The notes: generated by a model not told the origin, from the sequence alone. A DNA stretch of 64,000 nt from an uncultured Bacteroidales bacterium (GCA_937916465.1 CALFTK010000061.1:62001-126000), one strand, 5' to 3'; counted from the stretch's first letter, positions 19,165-27,427 are shown. Numbers and translations are program-made.

Positions 19165-19233
19165 ATTTCTTAAGAAAATCTATAGAAATGTATTTGTCGC
19201 TATAGGGAGGTTTAGCATGCGGGTGGGGGTGAC
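19165..19233 (+). repeat. 69-bp direct repeat, left copy (duplicate of the nnrD 3' end)
   Basis: Matches 21115-21183 at 68 of 69 positions. Read on the minus strand it encodes the last 18 codons and stop of nnrD plus 15 bp of downstream sequence; the only difference is a silent leucine-codon change. It has no gene body in front of it. Confidence 0.9.
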
Positions 19234-19297
19234 TGTAGGGATTACAACATTACCGTTTTCTTCCATATTCTTCATTCGTTTTTTTTGTCCATTATAC

Positions 19298-20752
19298 TTA
19301 TCTGAAGAGATGCTCTACGGTAATTTGCTTTTTCACTTTTCGTGCATACATATTATTATATAAACCATGAGGTGTAACGTATGCGACTTGTAATGTTTTG
19401 GTGGTTTTCTCTACATCCCTAAATCTACGGAGACGATCTTGTACATACTTGTCGTATGCTTTGCTAATTTCAAATTCTCTATCAGAATATTTCATTTCGC
19501 AAATAGTGATGGTTTTGTCGCTACGATCAATGAGAAGATCAATCTGACCTCCAACCTTTAGGTTTTCATCTATCTCGTTGTTATCTTTTACTACCTTTGT
19601 TGGACGATAAGCCCAAGAACAAGGCTTGTTGACTATGCCACTAATTCCTAATCCTTCAACAATCTGATCAATATGATGCAAGCATACTGTTTCGAATGCA
19701 TAACCGCTCCATGCATTATATGCTCCTGTTCCTACCATCTTCAACCAGTAATCTTTACTAAAAGAACCATGCCCCTTAATAAAATGAAAATGGAAGAGGG
19801 AGAATTGATCAATTAACTGATAAAGCTTGTCCTTCTTCTCTTTTTTGAATGGAACGAAAGAACGTATGAATTCGCATTGTTCCAGTTCATTGAGCAGTGT
19901 TGTCAAATTTCCATTGTTTGTTAACTTGGTTTTCTCTACGAGATCATTTCTGGTCATTCCTTTGCCTATTGTACTAAGGGCGTTTATGACGGTTATATAG
20001 TTGTCGGCTTTCCTGAATAACGACTTAAAGAGTTTGTCAAACTCATCATTTAGTTCTCCGCCTTTGGTAAAGCAAAGAGCATTGATGTTCTCAGCAACAC
20101 TTTTATCATTTTCAAATAAAGAAAGATAATAGGCCACACCGCCAACTGCCATGTAGCAGTCAATTATTTCGGTACGTTCGTAGTCAAATCCACCAGAATT
20201 GAAATACTGTTCTGTTTCTTGTAGAGTGAATGGTGAGACCAAAATTTTGTGAGTAACACGATTATGCAATCCCCCACGTGCATTTATAATCTTGTTCAAC
20301 ATCCATGAAGTAGCAGAACCGCATACAATCAATTTGATGTCTGACCGATAATATGCCCAATTGTTCCAGAAATGTTCAAGGGCACTGATGAATTTTGACT
20401 TTTGCGTGTCGAGCCAAGGTAATTCATCGATGAAAATAATTTTTGTTCCCTCTTTTTGTTCTTCAATGGCTTTGGATAACATACGGAATGCCTCAGTCCA
20501 ATCCTTGGGCAACTTATCTTCACCAAAGAAGTCTGACATTGCATATGAAAAATTCAAGAGTTGGTCAGCCATACGAGCATTTTCCTTGCCGGTCATTCTG
20601 AAGGTGAACTGCCCTTCTAGAAGTTCCTTGATAAGGAATGTTTTACCCACACGTCTTCTACCATAGACTGCAATGAATTCAGACCTATCAGAGGCGATGT
20701 ATTTTTTAATGCGGCCTATTTCGTTGTTACGGCCAATGATTGCTTTTTCCAT
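19298..20752 (-). CDS. AAA-type ATPase with C-terminal DUF234 (PD-(D/E)XK-like) domain
   Basis: A 484-residue protein starting MEKAIIGRNNEI. Walker A is YGRRRVGKTFLIKELL (about 30-45), Walker B IIFIDELPWLD (about 105-115), followed by a winged-helix segment and a C-terminal DUF234 domain. The last part, GGQIDLLIDR then TITICEMKYS, has the D...ExK spacing of PD-(D/E)XK nucleases, so the domain may be a nuclease or its relic. This family is frequent in Bacteroidetes and archaea, often in mobile or variable loci; its role is not established. I start at 20752 because the promoter at 20777-20807 lies at or before the longer frame's start. Two direct repeats flank the gene. Confidence 0.88.
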   Translation of the reverse strand: MEKAIIGRNNEIGRIKKYIASDRSEFIAVYGRRRVGKTFLIKELLEGQFTFRMTGKENARMADQLLNFSYAMSDFFGEDKLPKDWTEAFRMLSKAIEEQKEGTKIIFIDELPWLDTQKSKFISALEHFWNNWAYYRSDIKLIVCGSATSWMLNKIINARGGLHNRVTHKILVSPFTLQETEQYFNSGGFDYERTEIIDCYMAVGGVAYYLSLFENDKSVAENINALCFTKGGELNDEFDKLFKSLFRKADNYITVINALSTIGKGMTRNDLVEKTKLTNNGNLTTLLNELEQCEFIRSFVPFKKEKKDKLYQLIDQFSLFHFHFIKGHGSFSKDYWLKMVGTGAYNAWSGYAFETVCLHHIDQIVEGLGISGIVNKPCSWAYRPTKVVKDNNEIDENLKVGGQIDLLIDRSDKTITICEMKYSDREFEISKAYDKYVQDRLRRFRDVEKTTKTLQVAYVTPHGLYNNMYARKVKKQITVEHLFR

Positions 20753-20776
20753 GACAATATTTGTTATACTTTGGCG

Positions 20777-20807
20777 CAAAGTTATAAAAACAATGAGATT
20801 TTGCCAA
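20777..20807 (-). promoter_or_regulatory. Promoter of the ATPase gene
   Basis: Minus strand: TTG (20807-20805), 20 bp, TAACTTTG (20784-20777). The ATG at 20752 is 24 bp downstream. Confidence 0.7.
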
Positions 20808-20922
20808 GAAATGATTTGTTTTTTGGCTAAATCTTGTGTTTGTATGCATGATTTAGCCGAGAAATATAATACTTCCGCTTTTTAATACAGCTATCTAAGC
20901 CAAATTTTGTAACTTAGCAGAC

Positions 20923-21027
20923 ATGACAAATAAGAGAAGGAAATATGATTTAAGCTTAAAGGCCAAAGTTGCCATAATAAATTCAGACCAGGGTTCTCTT
21001 ATTGTATCTCATGGTTCAATTATATAA
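20923..21027 (+). pseudogene. Possible remnant of an IS3-type transposase OrfA N-terminus
   Basis: A 34-codon frame begins MTNKRRKYDLSLKAKVAI, which resembles the start of IS3-family OrfA (basic patch then helix 1 of the HTH), and then loses similarity and stops. A promoter-like TAACTTAG lies just before it (20910-20917). The rest of the 376-bp stretch between the ATPase and nnrD holds only this frame, a hairpin with CCCGCC/GGCGGG arms (21034-21071), and a 16-bp direct repeat (20991-21006 and 21069-21084). The call is tentative because only some 18 residues carry the signal. Confidence 0.35.
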
Positions 21028-21114
21028 AAAAGTCCCGCCCTGGTTCGCTGTTCTTTGGGAAGCGTGGCGGGTTCTCTCATTGTAAAGTAGTGATTATTCG
21101 GATAATAGCAAATG

Positions 21115-21183
21115 ATTTCTTAAGAAAATCTATAGAAATGTATTTGTCGCTATAGGGAGGTTGAGCATGCGGGTGGGGGTGAC
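21115..21183 (+). repeat. 69-bp direct repeat, right copy (within the nnrD 3' end)
   Basis: The genuine 3' end of nnrD (21130-21183) with 15 bp of downstream sequence. With the left copy at 19165-19233 it frames a segment of 1,881 bp carrying the ATPase gene. Confidence 0.9.
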
Positions 21184-22032
21184 GCCTATTTCGCCGTATA
21201 GTTCTTTGGCTTTGTCGCCGGCATGGCCGTGCATACATACACCTAAAATTGCTGATTCTGAACAGCTGTAGCCTTGTGCTAATAATGCTGTAATAATACC
21301 GGTTAGCATATCGCCCATTCCGCCTGTTGCCATTCCCGGATTTCCTGTTGTGTTAAAGGTGATTTCTCCGTTATGTTGAATGATTGCAGTGAATGCACCT
21401 TTCAGCACAATGGTTGTGTTATTTGCCTTTGCAAAATCTATAGCGGTATGTATGCGCTCAATTCTACTGTTGTGTGGGTGAGTTAGTCTGTCAAATTCTG
21501 CTTCGTGTGGTGTAAGAATGCAGTGCTCCGGTAGTGCAAAGCCTTGTTTTAGCAGTGACGACAGATGGTACAAACCATCTGCATCAATCACTATACTTTT
21601 GCCGCTGTAAGATTTCAAGACCTCTTTTACTAAATGTTCTGTTTCCGGCAGTCTGCCTATTCCAGGACCTATAGCGACAGTATTGGTTTGGTCGCTATAT
21701 ATCTGTTCGTTCCAAATTATATGTTTGTCTTCTGTAGATGTTATACACATAGCTTCCGGAACAGATGTTTGTATGATGTTGTAACCGCATTTGGGTACTA
21801 TGGCTGTCAGCAAGCCAACTCCGTAGTTGATACAGGCTTTGTTGCAGATGATAGCAGCTCCCATCATTCCGTATGAACCGGCTATAATTCTTGCACGCCC
21901 CATACTGCCTTTGTGTGCAAATGTATCACGTTTCTTCAGCATCAGCGGAATATCTTCTGCATATACGAATCTATACCCTGATAATGAACCTTCAGGCAAT
22001 CCCATTTCCGATAAACTGTACTCCTTTTTCAT
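21130..22032 (-). CDS. nnrD: ADP/ATP-dependent NAD(P)H-hydrate dehydratase, stand-alone
   Basis: This enzyme repairs hydrated NADH/NADPH. The 300 residues correspond to the C-terminal (carbohydrate-kinase-like) half of the usual Nnr protein: HKGSMGRARIIAGSYGMMGA, NTVAIGPGIGR, LTPHEAEFDRL and the nucleotide-binding NPGMATGGMGDMLTGII. The N-terminal epimerase half is missing; the first 20 residues look like the normal inter-domain linker. A TACCTTCG box at 22037-22044 is so close to the ATG at 22032 that the true start might be the Met at residue 9. Its 3' end is duplicated at 19165-19233. Confidence 0.92.
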   Translation of the reverse strand: MKKEYSLSEMGLPEGSLSGYRFVYAEDIPLMLKKRDTFAHKGSMGRARIIAGSYGMMGAAIICNKACINYGVGLLTAIVPKCGYNIIQTSVPEAMCITSTEDKHIIWNEQIYSDQTNTVAIGPGIGRLPETEHLVKEVLKSYSGKSIVIDADGLYHLSSLLKQGFALPEHCILTPHEAEFDRLTHPHNSRIERIHTAIDFAKANNTTIVLKGAFTAIIQHNGEITFNTTGNPGMATGGMGDMLTGIITALLAQGYSCSESAILGVCMHGHAGDKAKELYGEIGVTPTRMLNLPIATNTFL

Positions 22033-22103
22033 AGCACGAAGGTAATACTTTTACTGAAAATTCAAATTTATAAAGGAAATAAACTACTTTTTTTATTAGA
22101 ATA

Positions 22104-22134
22104 TTTGATAATGTAAAATTAATCGCTATCTTCG
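22104..22134 (+). promoter_or_regulatory. Promoter of a small transcription unit
   Basis: TTTG (22104-22107), exactly 19 bp, TATCTTCG (22127-22134). It points to the plus strand and away from nnrD, with the small frame beginning 23 bp downstream. Confidence 0.75.
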
Positions 22135-22157
22135 TTGCACTATTACAAAACCTTTTA

Positions 22158-22292
22158 ATGCTAAGAGTTATGATGTACACTTGGTTAAGACATACAAATC
22201 AGTTGCCGAAACCTGAAAGAAAATTCAAGTTTCATCAGACAAATGTAAAATTTGATCGGGATAAGAAAGATTCTGAAGAAAAAGTGATTTAA
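22158..22292 (+). CDS. Small basic protein, 44 residues, unknown
   Basis: The frame MLRVMMYTWLRHTNQ... is 44 codons long and could also start at Met-5 or Met-6 (22170, 22173). It is rich in Lys, Arg and Asp, has no signal peptide or membrane segment, and does not resemble a family I know. It deserves a call because it is exactly framed by a perfect promoter (22104-22134) and a strong intrinsic terminator (22313-22366), and the whole stretch from 22033 to 22393 has nothing else. A small regulatory RNA of about 220 nt is the alternative reading. Confidence 0.5.
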   Translation: MLRVMMYTWLRHTNQLPKPERKFKFHQTNVKFDRDKKDSEEKVI

Positions 22293-22312
22293 TCACTAAG
22301 GTTCAACAAAAT

Positions 22313-22366
22313 ATTGCGCTTCTGCTTCAAGTCTCTGGACTATGCAAAAGCGCAATGTTGTTTTTT
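22313..22366 (+). terminator. Terminator of the small transcription unit
   Basis: ATTGCGCTT (22313-22321) pairs with AAGCGCAAT (22348-22356); six T follow at 22361-22366. It may also serve the minus-strand propeller operon that ends at 22394. Confidence 0.8.
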
Positions 22367-22393
22367 ATGACTATCTAAGATGATTTTACTTTG

Positions 22394-23578
22394 TTATTCT
22401 TCAATTACGTATTTACCAATGTCATCTTTAATTGTGAACAGGAAGACGATAGGGTTGTCATCTATTGTAAGTCCATTATGTAAACTGTCTGTTATTTCAG
22501 AATGACCTGAAATACTATTGATTGTAAACTGATTCGTATATACTCTGAGTGCAGATACTATTTCAGCAACGGTGTTATCATTATACAGCGCTGTTGGTTT
22601 TTGTAAGTAGTTTAGTAACGGATTAGAAAAATCGGGACTTATTCTGTATGCAATTTTCTCTTTATGTGAATATATTACAGGTGGCTCCTTCCTATTAGGA
22701 GTGAAATAATTCAACCAAGTGTAATCTTTTAACTCAATAAAAGAACCATTGAAAAAGTTGTAGCTTTTTTCTAGTTCATCAAGTTCTTCTGTTGTTTTAA
22801 ACTTGTGATCCAATAAGTCTTCAGGTTTTAATTCAATTTTATATTTAGCCTTAATGTCATTAGACGTTAATTTGTATATATATTTTTCCCAACTGGGGCT
22901 GTAGTAAACAGTATCGTTGTAATGAAACATAGTCAATAGCTTTTTCCTATTCATCTTATCTATTACTCCAACATCATTGCCAAAAAGTGTTTTGATTTTA
23001 TTGTTTTCTGTAATGCAAAGTGAAGAACCTTTAAGATGCTTGTTGAAACCACCCTGAAAAATTTCGTGAGCAATAATATGATCATCAATAAAAGCAATAT
23101 CCAAACCTCCTTCCATTATTTCTTCCTTCTTTTCAAAACTACCATCAGTATTGAAGAAGAGTATTACATCCTTGTAATTGTCTTTAATCGCTATCAGTCC
23201 GCTTGGCGTTATATCTACATCGGTGATAGTTAGATATTCATTAGGACCATTGCCTACATTGGATATTCTACTTATATGTTTACCCATTTCATTAAATACA
23301 TGTATGGATTTAGAATTATATCTGTCCACTACAATAATTTTATCATCATGAATAAGCATTTTATCAACATTACCAACCAAATTATTTTCTTTAGATTCTA
23401 ATTTGATAAAACGTATTTCGCTGATAATGCTGTCAAAACAGACCATAGGACCATTTTCATAATCTATGCTGATGGTTTCAACATTGTTGTAAATAGAATC
23501 GTTAGCCTGCTTGTAATTACAAGCAATGAAACAAAATAGAACGATATTATACAATAGTTGTCTATAAGATCTTTTCAT
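22394..23578 (-). CDS. 6-bladed beta-propeller lipoprotein, type A (copy A1)
   Basis: 394 residues with a lipoprotein signal (LLYNIVLFCFIAC, Cys near 20) and the repeating blades of the Bacteroidetes 6-bladed beta-propeller family (PF17170-like): IRFIKLESKENNLVGNVDKMLI, GNGPNEYLTITDVDITPSG, IAIKDNYKDVILFFNTDGS. It is therefore anchored in the envelope. It is closely related to the type A gene at 24760-25941 over its full length. It is the last gene of the A2-B1-A1 operon (11 nt after B1). Its function is unknown; such propellers are regularly found beside NVEALA-type secreted proteins. Confidence 0.82.
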   Translation of the reverse strand: MKRSYRQLLYNIVLFCFIACNYKQANDSIYNNVETISIDYENGPMVCFDSIISEIRFIKLESKENNLVGNVDKMLIHDDKIIVVDRYNSKSIHVFNEMGKHISRISNVGNGPNEYLTITDVDITPSGLIAIKDNYKDVILFFNTDGSFEKKEEIMEGGLDIAFIDDHIIAHEIFQGGFNKHLKGSSLCITENNKIKTLFGNDVGVIDKMNRKKLLTMFHYNDTVYYSPSWEKYIYKLTSNDIKAKYKIELKPEDLLDHKFKTTEELDELEKSYNFFNGSFIELKDYTWLNYFTPNRKEPPVIYSHKEKIAYRISPDFSNPLLNYLQKPTALYNDNTVAEIVSALRVYTNQFTINSISGHSEITDSLHNGLTIDDNPIVFLFTIKDDIGKYVIEE

Positions 23579-23589
23579 CTTTCTAATAT

Positions 23590-24753
23590 TTATTTGTCTA
23601 TTTCATAAAGTACAAGTGAATAGTTTTCGTTTTTAGCTGCTTTTTTGTAGAATTCGTTTACTTCTTCAGTATAGCGGTCTGTGTGTAAAGACTGGCTTTC
23701 TGCGGTAGGTTGATCGACTGCAATAATTAAATAATTTCTATCTACGCCAACTTTAAGTGAGGCAAGCGGTATATTGCTATTACTTATTCGATGACCATTT
23801 TTAGAATAATATCGGGTGGTTTTGTTTGTACGTTTATCTATGAGATATGTACCTGAAAAACTGTCAAAGATGATATAATCTGTGAGTTCATAGATCTGAA
23901 ATATGTGATCACGTGCATCCATGTTGTCAATACTAAATCCCTTAAGTATCTGTTTGTTAATACTGGGGATAAAACCTAGTTTGAACTGCTCTTTAATATT
24001 GCCATTGTTGTCAATTGTATATACTATATCATCATAATTTCTTCTGAGATATTTTAATGTGTCGTTTGTTCCACATTGAATACCATATCCTCCCATAAAG
24101 AACCCTTCTGTATAAATATCTCTTATGGGAAAGATACCTGTTTTAGTTGAAGTGTTACGGTTGAATAATATGTAGTCATCACTAGGCTCTTCTACTATAC
24201 TCATTTGAAATAGATATAGGCTATCTCCTAATGTAAAAATATTGCTAATCTGTTGTACTGAGTAATCAAGTTGATAATCGCCCAAAAAATCTCCATTATA
24301 GTTATATCTCTTTATAATACATTTGTGGTTGTCAAATATTACAACCTCTTTGTTCTTTTTGTCTATAGTCCATGCACCAATACCTTGATACTCATTTTTG
24401 GCACGACCATATAGACCAATCTGACGAATAAATTTACCTTCATTGTTGAATGCAAGTATTCTCCTTCTTTTAGATTCGCGATAGTTGTAACTTTCAACAA
24501 AAAACAGGCTGTCGTCATACATAACGTCGCCTATCATTTCTATCATTGCATCAATAGTTGAATCGTCTAGGATAACTCCGTGCCAATTTTTAGTAAAATC
24601 TTCAAAACAATGCACATCTGAAATAGTTTCAACACTGTCAATGATGGGAATGTCTGAAACTTCTTTGTTATTAGTTTTTTGAAAACCCTTACAACCCAAT
24701 AGGTTGAAAACCAACAAACTTAAACTGAGCGTTTTTAAAATAATTCTGTTCAT
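23590..24753 (-). CDS. 6-bladed beta-propeller lipoprotein, type B (copy B1)
   Basis: 387 residues with lipobox LLVFNLLGC. The blades carry a different set of signatures from type A: GRAKNEYQGIGAWTIDKKNKEVVIFD, IIKRYNYNGDFLGDYQLDYS and DYIIFDSFSGTYLIDKRTNK. It is a full-length paralogue of the gene at 27411-28550, from which it has diverged considerably. It lies 6 nt after A2 and 11 nt before A1, so the three are one transcript. The fold and envelope location are well supported; the ligand is unknown. Confidence 0.82.
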   Translation of the reverse strand: MNRIILKTLSLSLLVFNLLGCKGFQKTNNKEVSDIPIIDSVETISDVHCFEDFTKNWHGVILDDSTIDAMIEMIGDVMYDDSLFFVESYNYRESKRRRILAFNNEGKFIRQIGLYGRAKNEYQGIGAWTIDKKNKEVVIFDNHKCIIKRYNYNGDFLGDYQLDYSVQQISNIFTLGDSLYLFQMSIVEEPSDDYILFNRNTSTKTGIFPIRDIYTEGFFMGGYGIQCGTNDTLKYLRRNYDDIVYTIDNNGNIKEQFKLGFIPSINKQILKGFSIDNMDARDHIFQIYELTDYIIFDSFSGTYLIDKRTNKTTRYYSKNGHRISNSNIPLASLKVGVDRNYLIIAVDQPTAESQSLHTDRYTEEVNEFYKKAAKNENYSLVLYEIDK

Positions 24754-24759
24754 AATATA

Positions 24760-25941
24760 TTACTGTTCTATTACGTATTTACTAATATCGTCTTTGAATG
24801 TGAATAGAAATACTACAGGGTTATCATCTAAAGTAAGTTCATTATACAGACTATCTGTAAAAGCGCAATCTCCTAAAAATGTATAAATAGTAGATTTGTT
24901 AATATACAGACTCAATGCTGATGCGGTTTCTGCTATAGTGTTTTCACTATACAATGCTTTGGGCATGTGTAGATAGGTAAGCAATGGGTTTGATAAATTA
25001 GGAGATAGTTTGTATGCTGTTTTGTTCTTGTGTGAATATATAACAGGTGGATTATTTGCATTTGGTATCTTAAAATTCAACCACGTGTAATTTTCCATTT
25101 CTATAAATGAACCATTGAATAAATTGTGCTGTTCTACCAATTGATAAAATTCTTCATTTGTTGAAAATGTGTAATCAAGAACATCGTCTTTCAAATCTAT
25201 GTAGTACTTGGCTTTGATGTTATTATCAGTTATTTCATAAATGTAATTTTCCCAGCTTGGAGTGAAATATACTGTGTTATTATAAGAAAAAAGAGTGTTA
25301 GTCTTTTGGTGATTGAATGAACTTGAAGTGCTGTTTTTACCATACAGTGATTCAAGTTTGTTGTTTTGAGTTATGCCTAAATAGGCTTTTTTGAAAATTT
25401 TCTGATTACTGGCACTTGATAGAACGTGAGCAATTGTATGTCCATCAATAAAAGCGATTTCTAATCCCCCTTCAATTATCTCTTCTTTTTTTACAAAAAT
25501 ACCATCACTATTATAGTAGAGTATTACATCTTTAAAGTTGTCCTTAATGGCAATCAACCCGTCTGGAGTGATGTCAACATCTGTGATTGTTAGATACTCT
25601 TGTGGACCATTACCAAGGTGCGAAACACGGTTGATATGTTTACCGCTTTCATCAAAAATATGGATAGATTTTGATGAAAATAGGTCAACCACGATTATTT
25701 TCCCATTGGTAAAAAGTAGCCTGTCAATACGTGAAATGAGATTGTTTTCTGTAGTTTCCAATCTAATGAATCTTATATCACTTACAATGCTATCAGTATT
25801 AAGGATTGGTAATTTATCGTAATCTATAGTGATGGTTTCTACATCGTTGTAAATAGAATCGTTAGTCAGCTTGTAATTACAAGCGATTAGACAAAATAGT
25901 AGAGTTGTGTAGCAAACTAAGTTTTTAATAATTCTGTTCAT
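24760..25941 (-). CDS. 6-bladed beta-propeller lipoprotein, type A (copy A2)
   Basis: 393 residues; signal peptide with lipobox LLFCLIAC. Along its length it matches copy A1 (NDSIYNDVETITIDYD, GNGPQEYLTITDVDITPDG, KDNFKDVILYYNSDG, IEGGLEIAFIDGH). It has its own promoter box TATCTTCG at 25967-25974 and a hairpin terminator just upstream, so it heads the A2-B1-A1 operon. Its 3' end is nearly identical to a 60-bp scar at 26767-26826, which suggests that a further type A copy once existed. Confidence 0.82.
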   Translation of the reverse strand: MNRIIKNLVCYTTLLFCLIACNYKLTNDSIYNDVETITIDYDKLPILNTDSIVSDIRFIRLETTENNLISRIDRLLFTNGKIIVVDLFSSKSIHIFDESGKHINRVSHLGNGPQEYLTITDVDITPDGLIAIKDNFKDVILYYNSDGIFVKKEEIIEGGLEIAFIDGHTIAHVLSSASNQKIFKKAYLGITQNNKLESLYGKNSTSSSFNHQKTNTLFSYNNTVYFTPSWENYIYEITDNNIKAKYYIDLKDDVLDYTFSTNEEFYQLVEQHNLFNGSFIEMENYTWLNFKIPNANNPPVIYSHKNKTAYKLSPNLSNPLLTYLHMPKALYSENTIAETASALSLYINKSTIYTFLGDCAFTDSLYNELTLDDNPVVFLFTFKDDISKYVIEQ

Positions 25942-25966
25942 ATTATATGTTTTATGTAGTTGATTG

Positions 25967-25974
25967 CGAAGATA
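25967..25974 (-). promoter_or_regulatory. -7 promoter box of the A2-B1-A1 propeller operon
   Basis: Minus strand TATCTTCG, 25 bp before the A2 ATG, directly after the hairpin at 25987-26013. A -33 element is not clear because the terminator occupies that region. Confidence 0.5.
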
Positions 25975-25986
25975 TAAAAAAATATG

Positions 25987-26013
25987 TTTGGTGCGTTGTC
26001 ACAACGGACCAAA
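25987..26013 (-). terminator. Hairpin terminator, nearly perfect palindrome
   Basis: Two 13-bp arms (25987-25999 and 26001-26013) match with one mismatch across a single-base loop; on the minus strand a T run follows after four bases. It ends the transcript of the thioredoxin-fold gene at 26083. It could also act as an operator for the A2 promoter. Confidence 0.6.
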
Positions 26014-26082
26014 CAATGAACTAACATCTGCATTAATTGGTTGGTGAATAATTTCATAAACCTCTAAGCATTTGAATTAATA

Positions 26083-26697
26083 CTATGTAAATCTCTTTTG
26101 CAGTATCATTTCAATATAATGATCTGTTAATTTTGGATATGCTTTGTTAGGTACAAACAAATCTTCTATCTCAAGACTATTGTCCACCGCAAAATAGTAT
26201 GGCACCCCTGCAGCTTCAATTGGTAAACTATAATCCAATAGCTGATAATAATGCATGTTTGAAGGCGGAATATGATTGTCTCGTACAATTCTCATAGAAC
26301 GAATTGAATCGTAGTACCCTAATAATACAACTTGAATTTCCGGATTCTCTTTACACAGAACTACCAATTTCTGTATGGCATAATCATTGCAAGATTCACA
26401 GTTATATTGGCTTGTCCTGCATACCAAAATATTATTCCCATGATTTTTCAATAATTGATTGAAATCAATGCTATTGTTCTCCATATCCACAACGGCTATG
26501 CTGTCAAGTGAGAAACCATCATTTTGGAGCATATAATCTGATATACCCTGATATTCTAAAATGTAGTCAGTTATGGTCTGGTCAAAATTTTCATATTCAG
26601 TGCTTTCGTTTTTGTTACTCATGTTTGTAACTAACAGATATGCATTGAATAGTATAAGCGATACTATTAAAATTGTAATAAGTGTCTTGTTTGTCAT
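26083..26697 (-). CDS. Membrane-anchored thioredoxin-fold protein with CxxC
   Basis: 204 residues with an uncleaved N-terminal membrane anchor (about 5-25, TLITILIVSLILFNAYLLV) and a periplasm-facing domain that reads as a degenerate thioredoxin fold: NNILVCRTSQYNCESCNDYA, with CESC at residues 100-103, then VVLLGYYDSIRSMRIVRDN and the cis-Pro-like AAGVPYYFAVD. I do not recognise a named family. It lies between the propeller genes, after the A3 scar and without an evident own promoter. By inference it is a thiol reductant, oxidase or sensor for the secreted cysteine-rich protein at the head of the locus. Confidence 0.6.
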   Translation of the reverse strand: MTNKTLITILIVSLILFNAYLLVTNMSNKNESTEYENFDQTITDYILEYQGISDYMLQNDGFSLDSIAVVDMENNSIDFNQLLKNHGNNILVCRTSQYNCESCNDYAIQKLVVLCKENPEIQVVLLGYYDSIRSMRIVRDNHIPPSNMHYYQLLDYSLPIEAAGVPYYFAVDNSLEIEDLFVPNKAYPKLTDHYIEMILQKRFT

Positions 26698-26766
26698 AGT
26701 TCCTTAAAGTGTTTCTTTTGTTTTACTACTTATAATGTGTTTTTATGGTATTAGATTCGTATGTTA

Positions 26767-26826
26767 CTATTTTATTACGTATTTACTAATGTCGTCTTTG
26801 AAAGTGAATAGAAATACTATAGGGCT
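26767..26826 (-). pseudogene. Scar of a deleted type A propeller gene (A3)
   Basis: The minus strand encodes the last 19 residues of a type A propeller (IVFLFTFKDDISKYVIK then stop), nearly identical in DNA to the 3' end of A2. Upstream, at about 26827-26850, the sequence switches to one resembling one arm of the terminator palindrome at 25987-26013. The junction is what a deletion between a terminator hairpin and the 3' end of a third type A gene would leave. Confidence 0.7.
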
Positions 26827-26848
26827 ACAACGGGCCAATCAGTAACTA

Positions 26849-27427
26849 CTAATTTGTATTATTAGGTTGATGATTTAACTCAAAAATCCTACTCCTATAA
26901 AAATCCCATATATCGGAACTTAACATAGGGTCGCCTATGGCCTTTATATATTGCTCTTTGTCAAGTAGAAATACTCTATTTATATTCTGGCCAGATAAAG
27001 TGGGGTTAAGCTTTGCTACATAGTTTTCTGTATCAATGTACACAGGTGTACTAAGTCTTTTATGTCTTACTACCTCTTTGAAATATTCACTTTCGCTTTT
27101 AGGTGGAGAGACGATAAATGCCATGTCAAATATTACAGAATCTTTTTTACCATACTCAATAATTGTTTCCCACTGATAAAGTGAATTCATCAGGCATGAA
27201 GAGCAATCTACTGAATCAATCCAATAGACTATTGTAGGTTTGTCAAAACAAATCTCTTTAATCTGCATGTCAATTGAATCTGACTTAAACTGTAACATAG
27301 AATCTGGAAATTCAATTTTTAGGTTCATTAGACTGTGAATATTGTTGCGTAGTTGTATGTAACCACATGAGCTGAGTAGTATGGTACATACAAAACTTAA
27401 TAGTATAACCTTATTTGCCGATTTCAT
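26849..27427 (-). CDS. Thioredoxin-fold lipoprotein with CxxC
   Basis: 192 residues beginning MKSANKVILLSFVCTILLSS and a lipobox Cys at 21. The mature part has a thioredoxin-like core: KPTIVYWIDSVDCSSCLMNS with the CSSC motif at residues 75-78, FDMAFIVSPPKS, and STPVYIDTENYVA with the cis-proline position. I chose 27427 over the longer frame at 27478 because the signal peptide starts exactly there; it overlaps the end of propeller B2 by 17 nt, so the two are translated together. By inference it is an envelope thiol-disulfide protein acting with the neighbouring secreted protein. Confidence 0.68.
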   Translation of the reverse strand: MKSANKVILLSFVCTILLSSCGYIQLRNNIHSLMNLKIEFPDSMLQFKSDSIDMQIKEICFDKPTIVYWIDSVDCSSCLMNSLYQWETIIEYGKKDSVIFDMAFIVSPPKSESEYFKEVVRHKRLSTPVYIDTENYVAKLNPTLSGQNINRVFLLDKEQYIKAIGDPMLSSDIWDFYRSRIFELNHQPNNTN

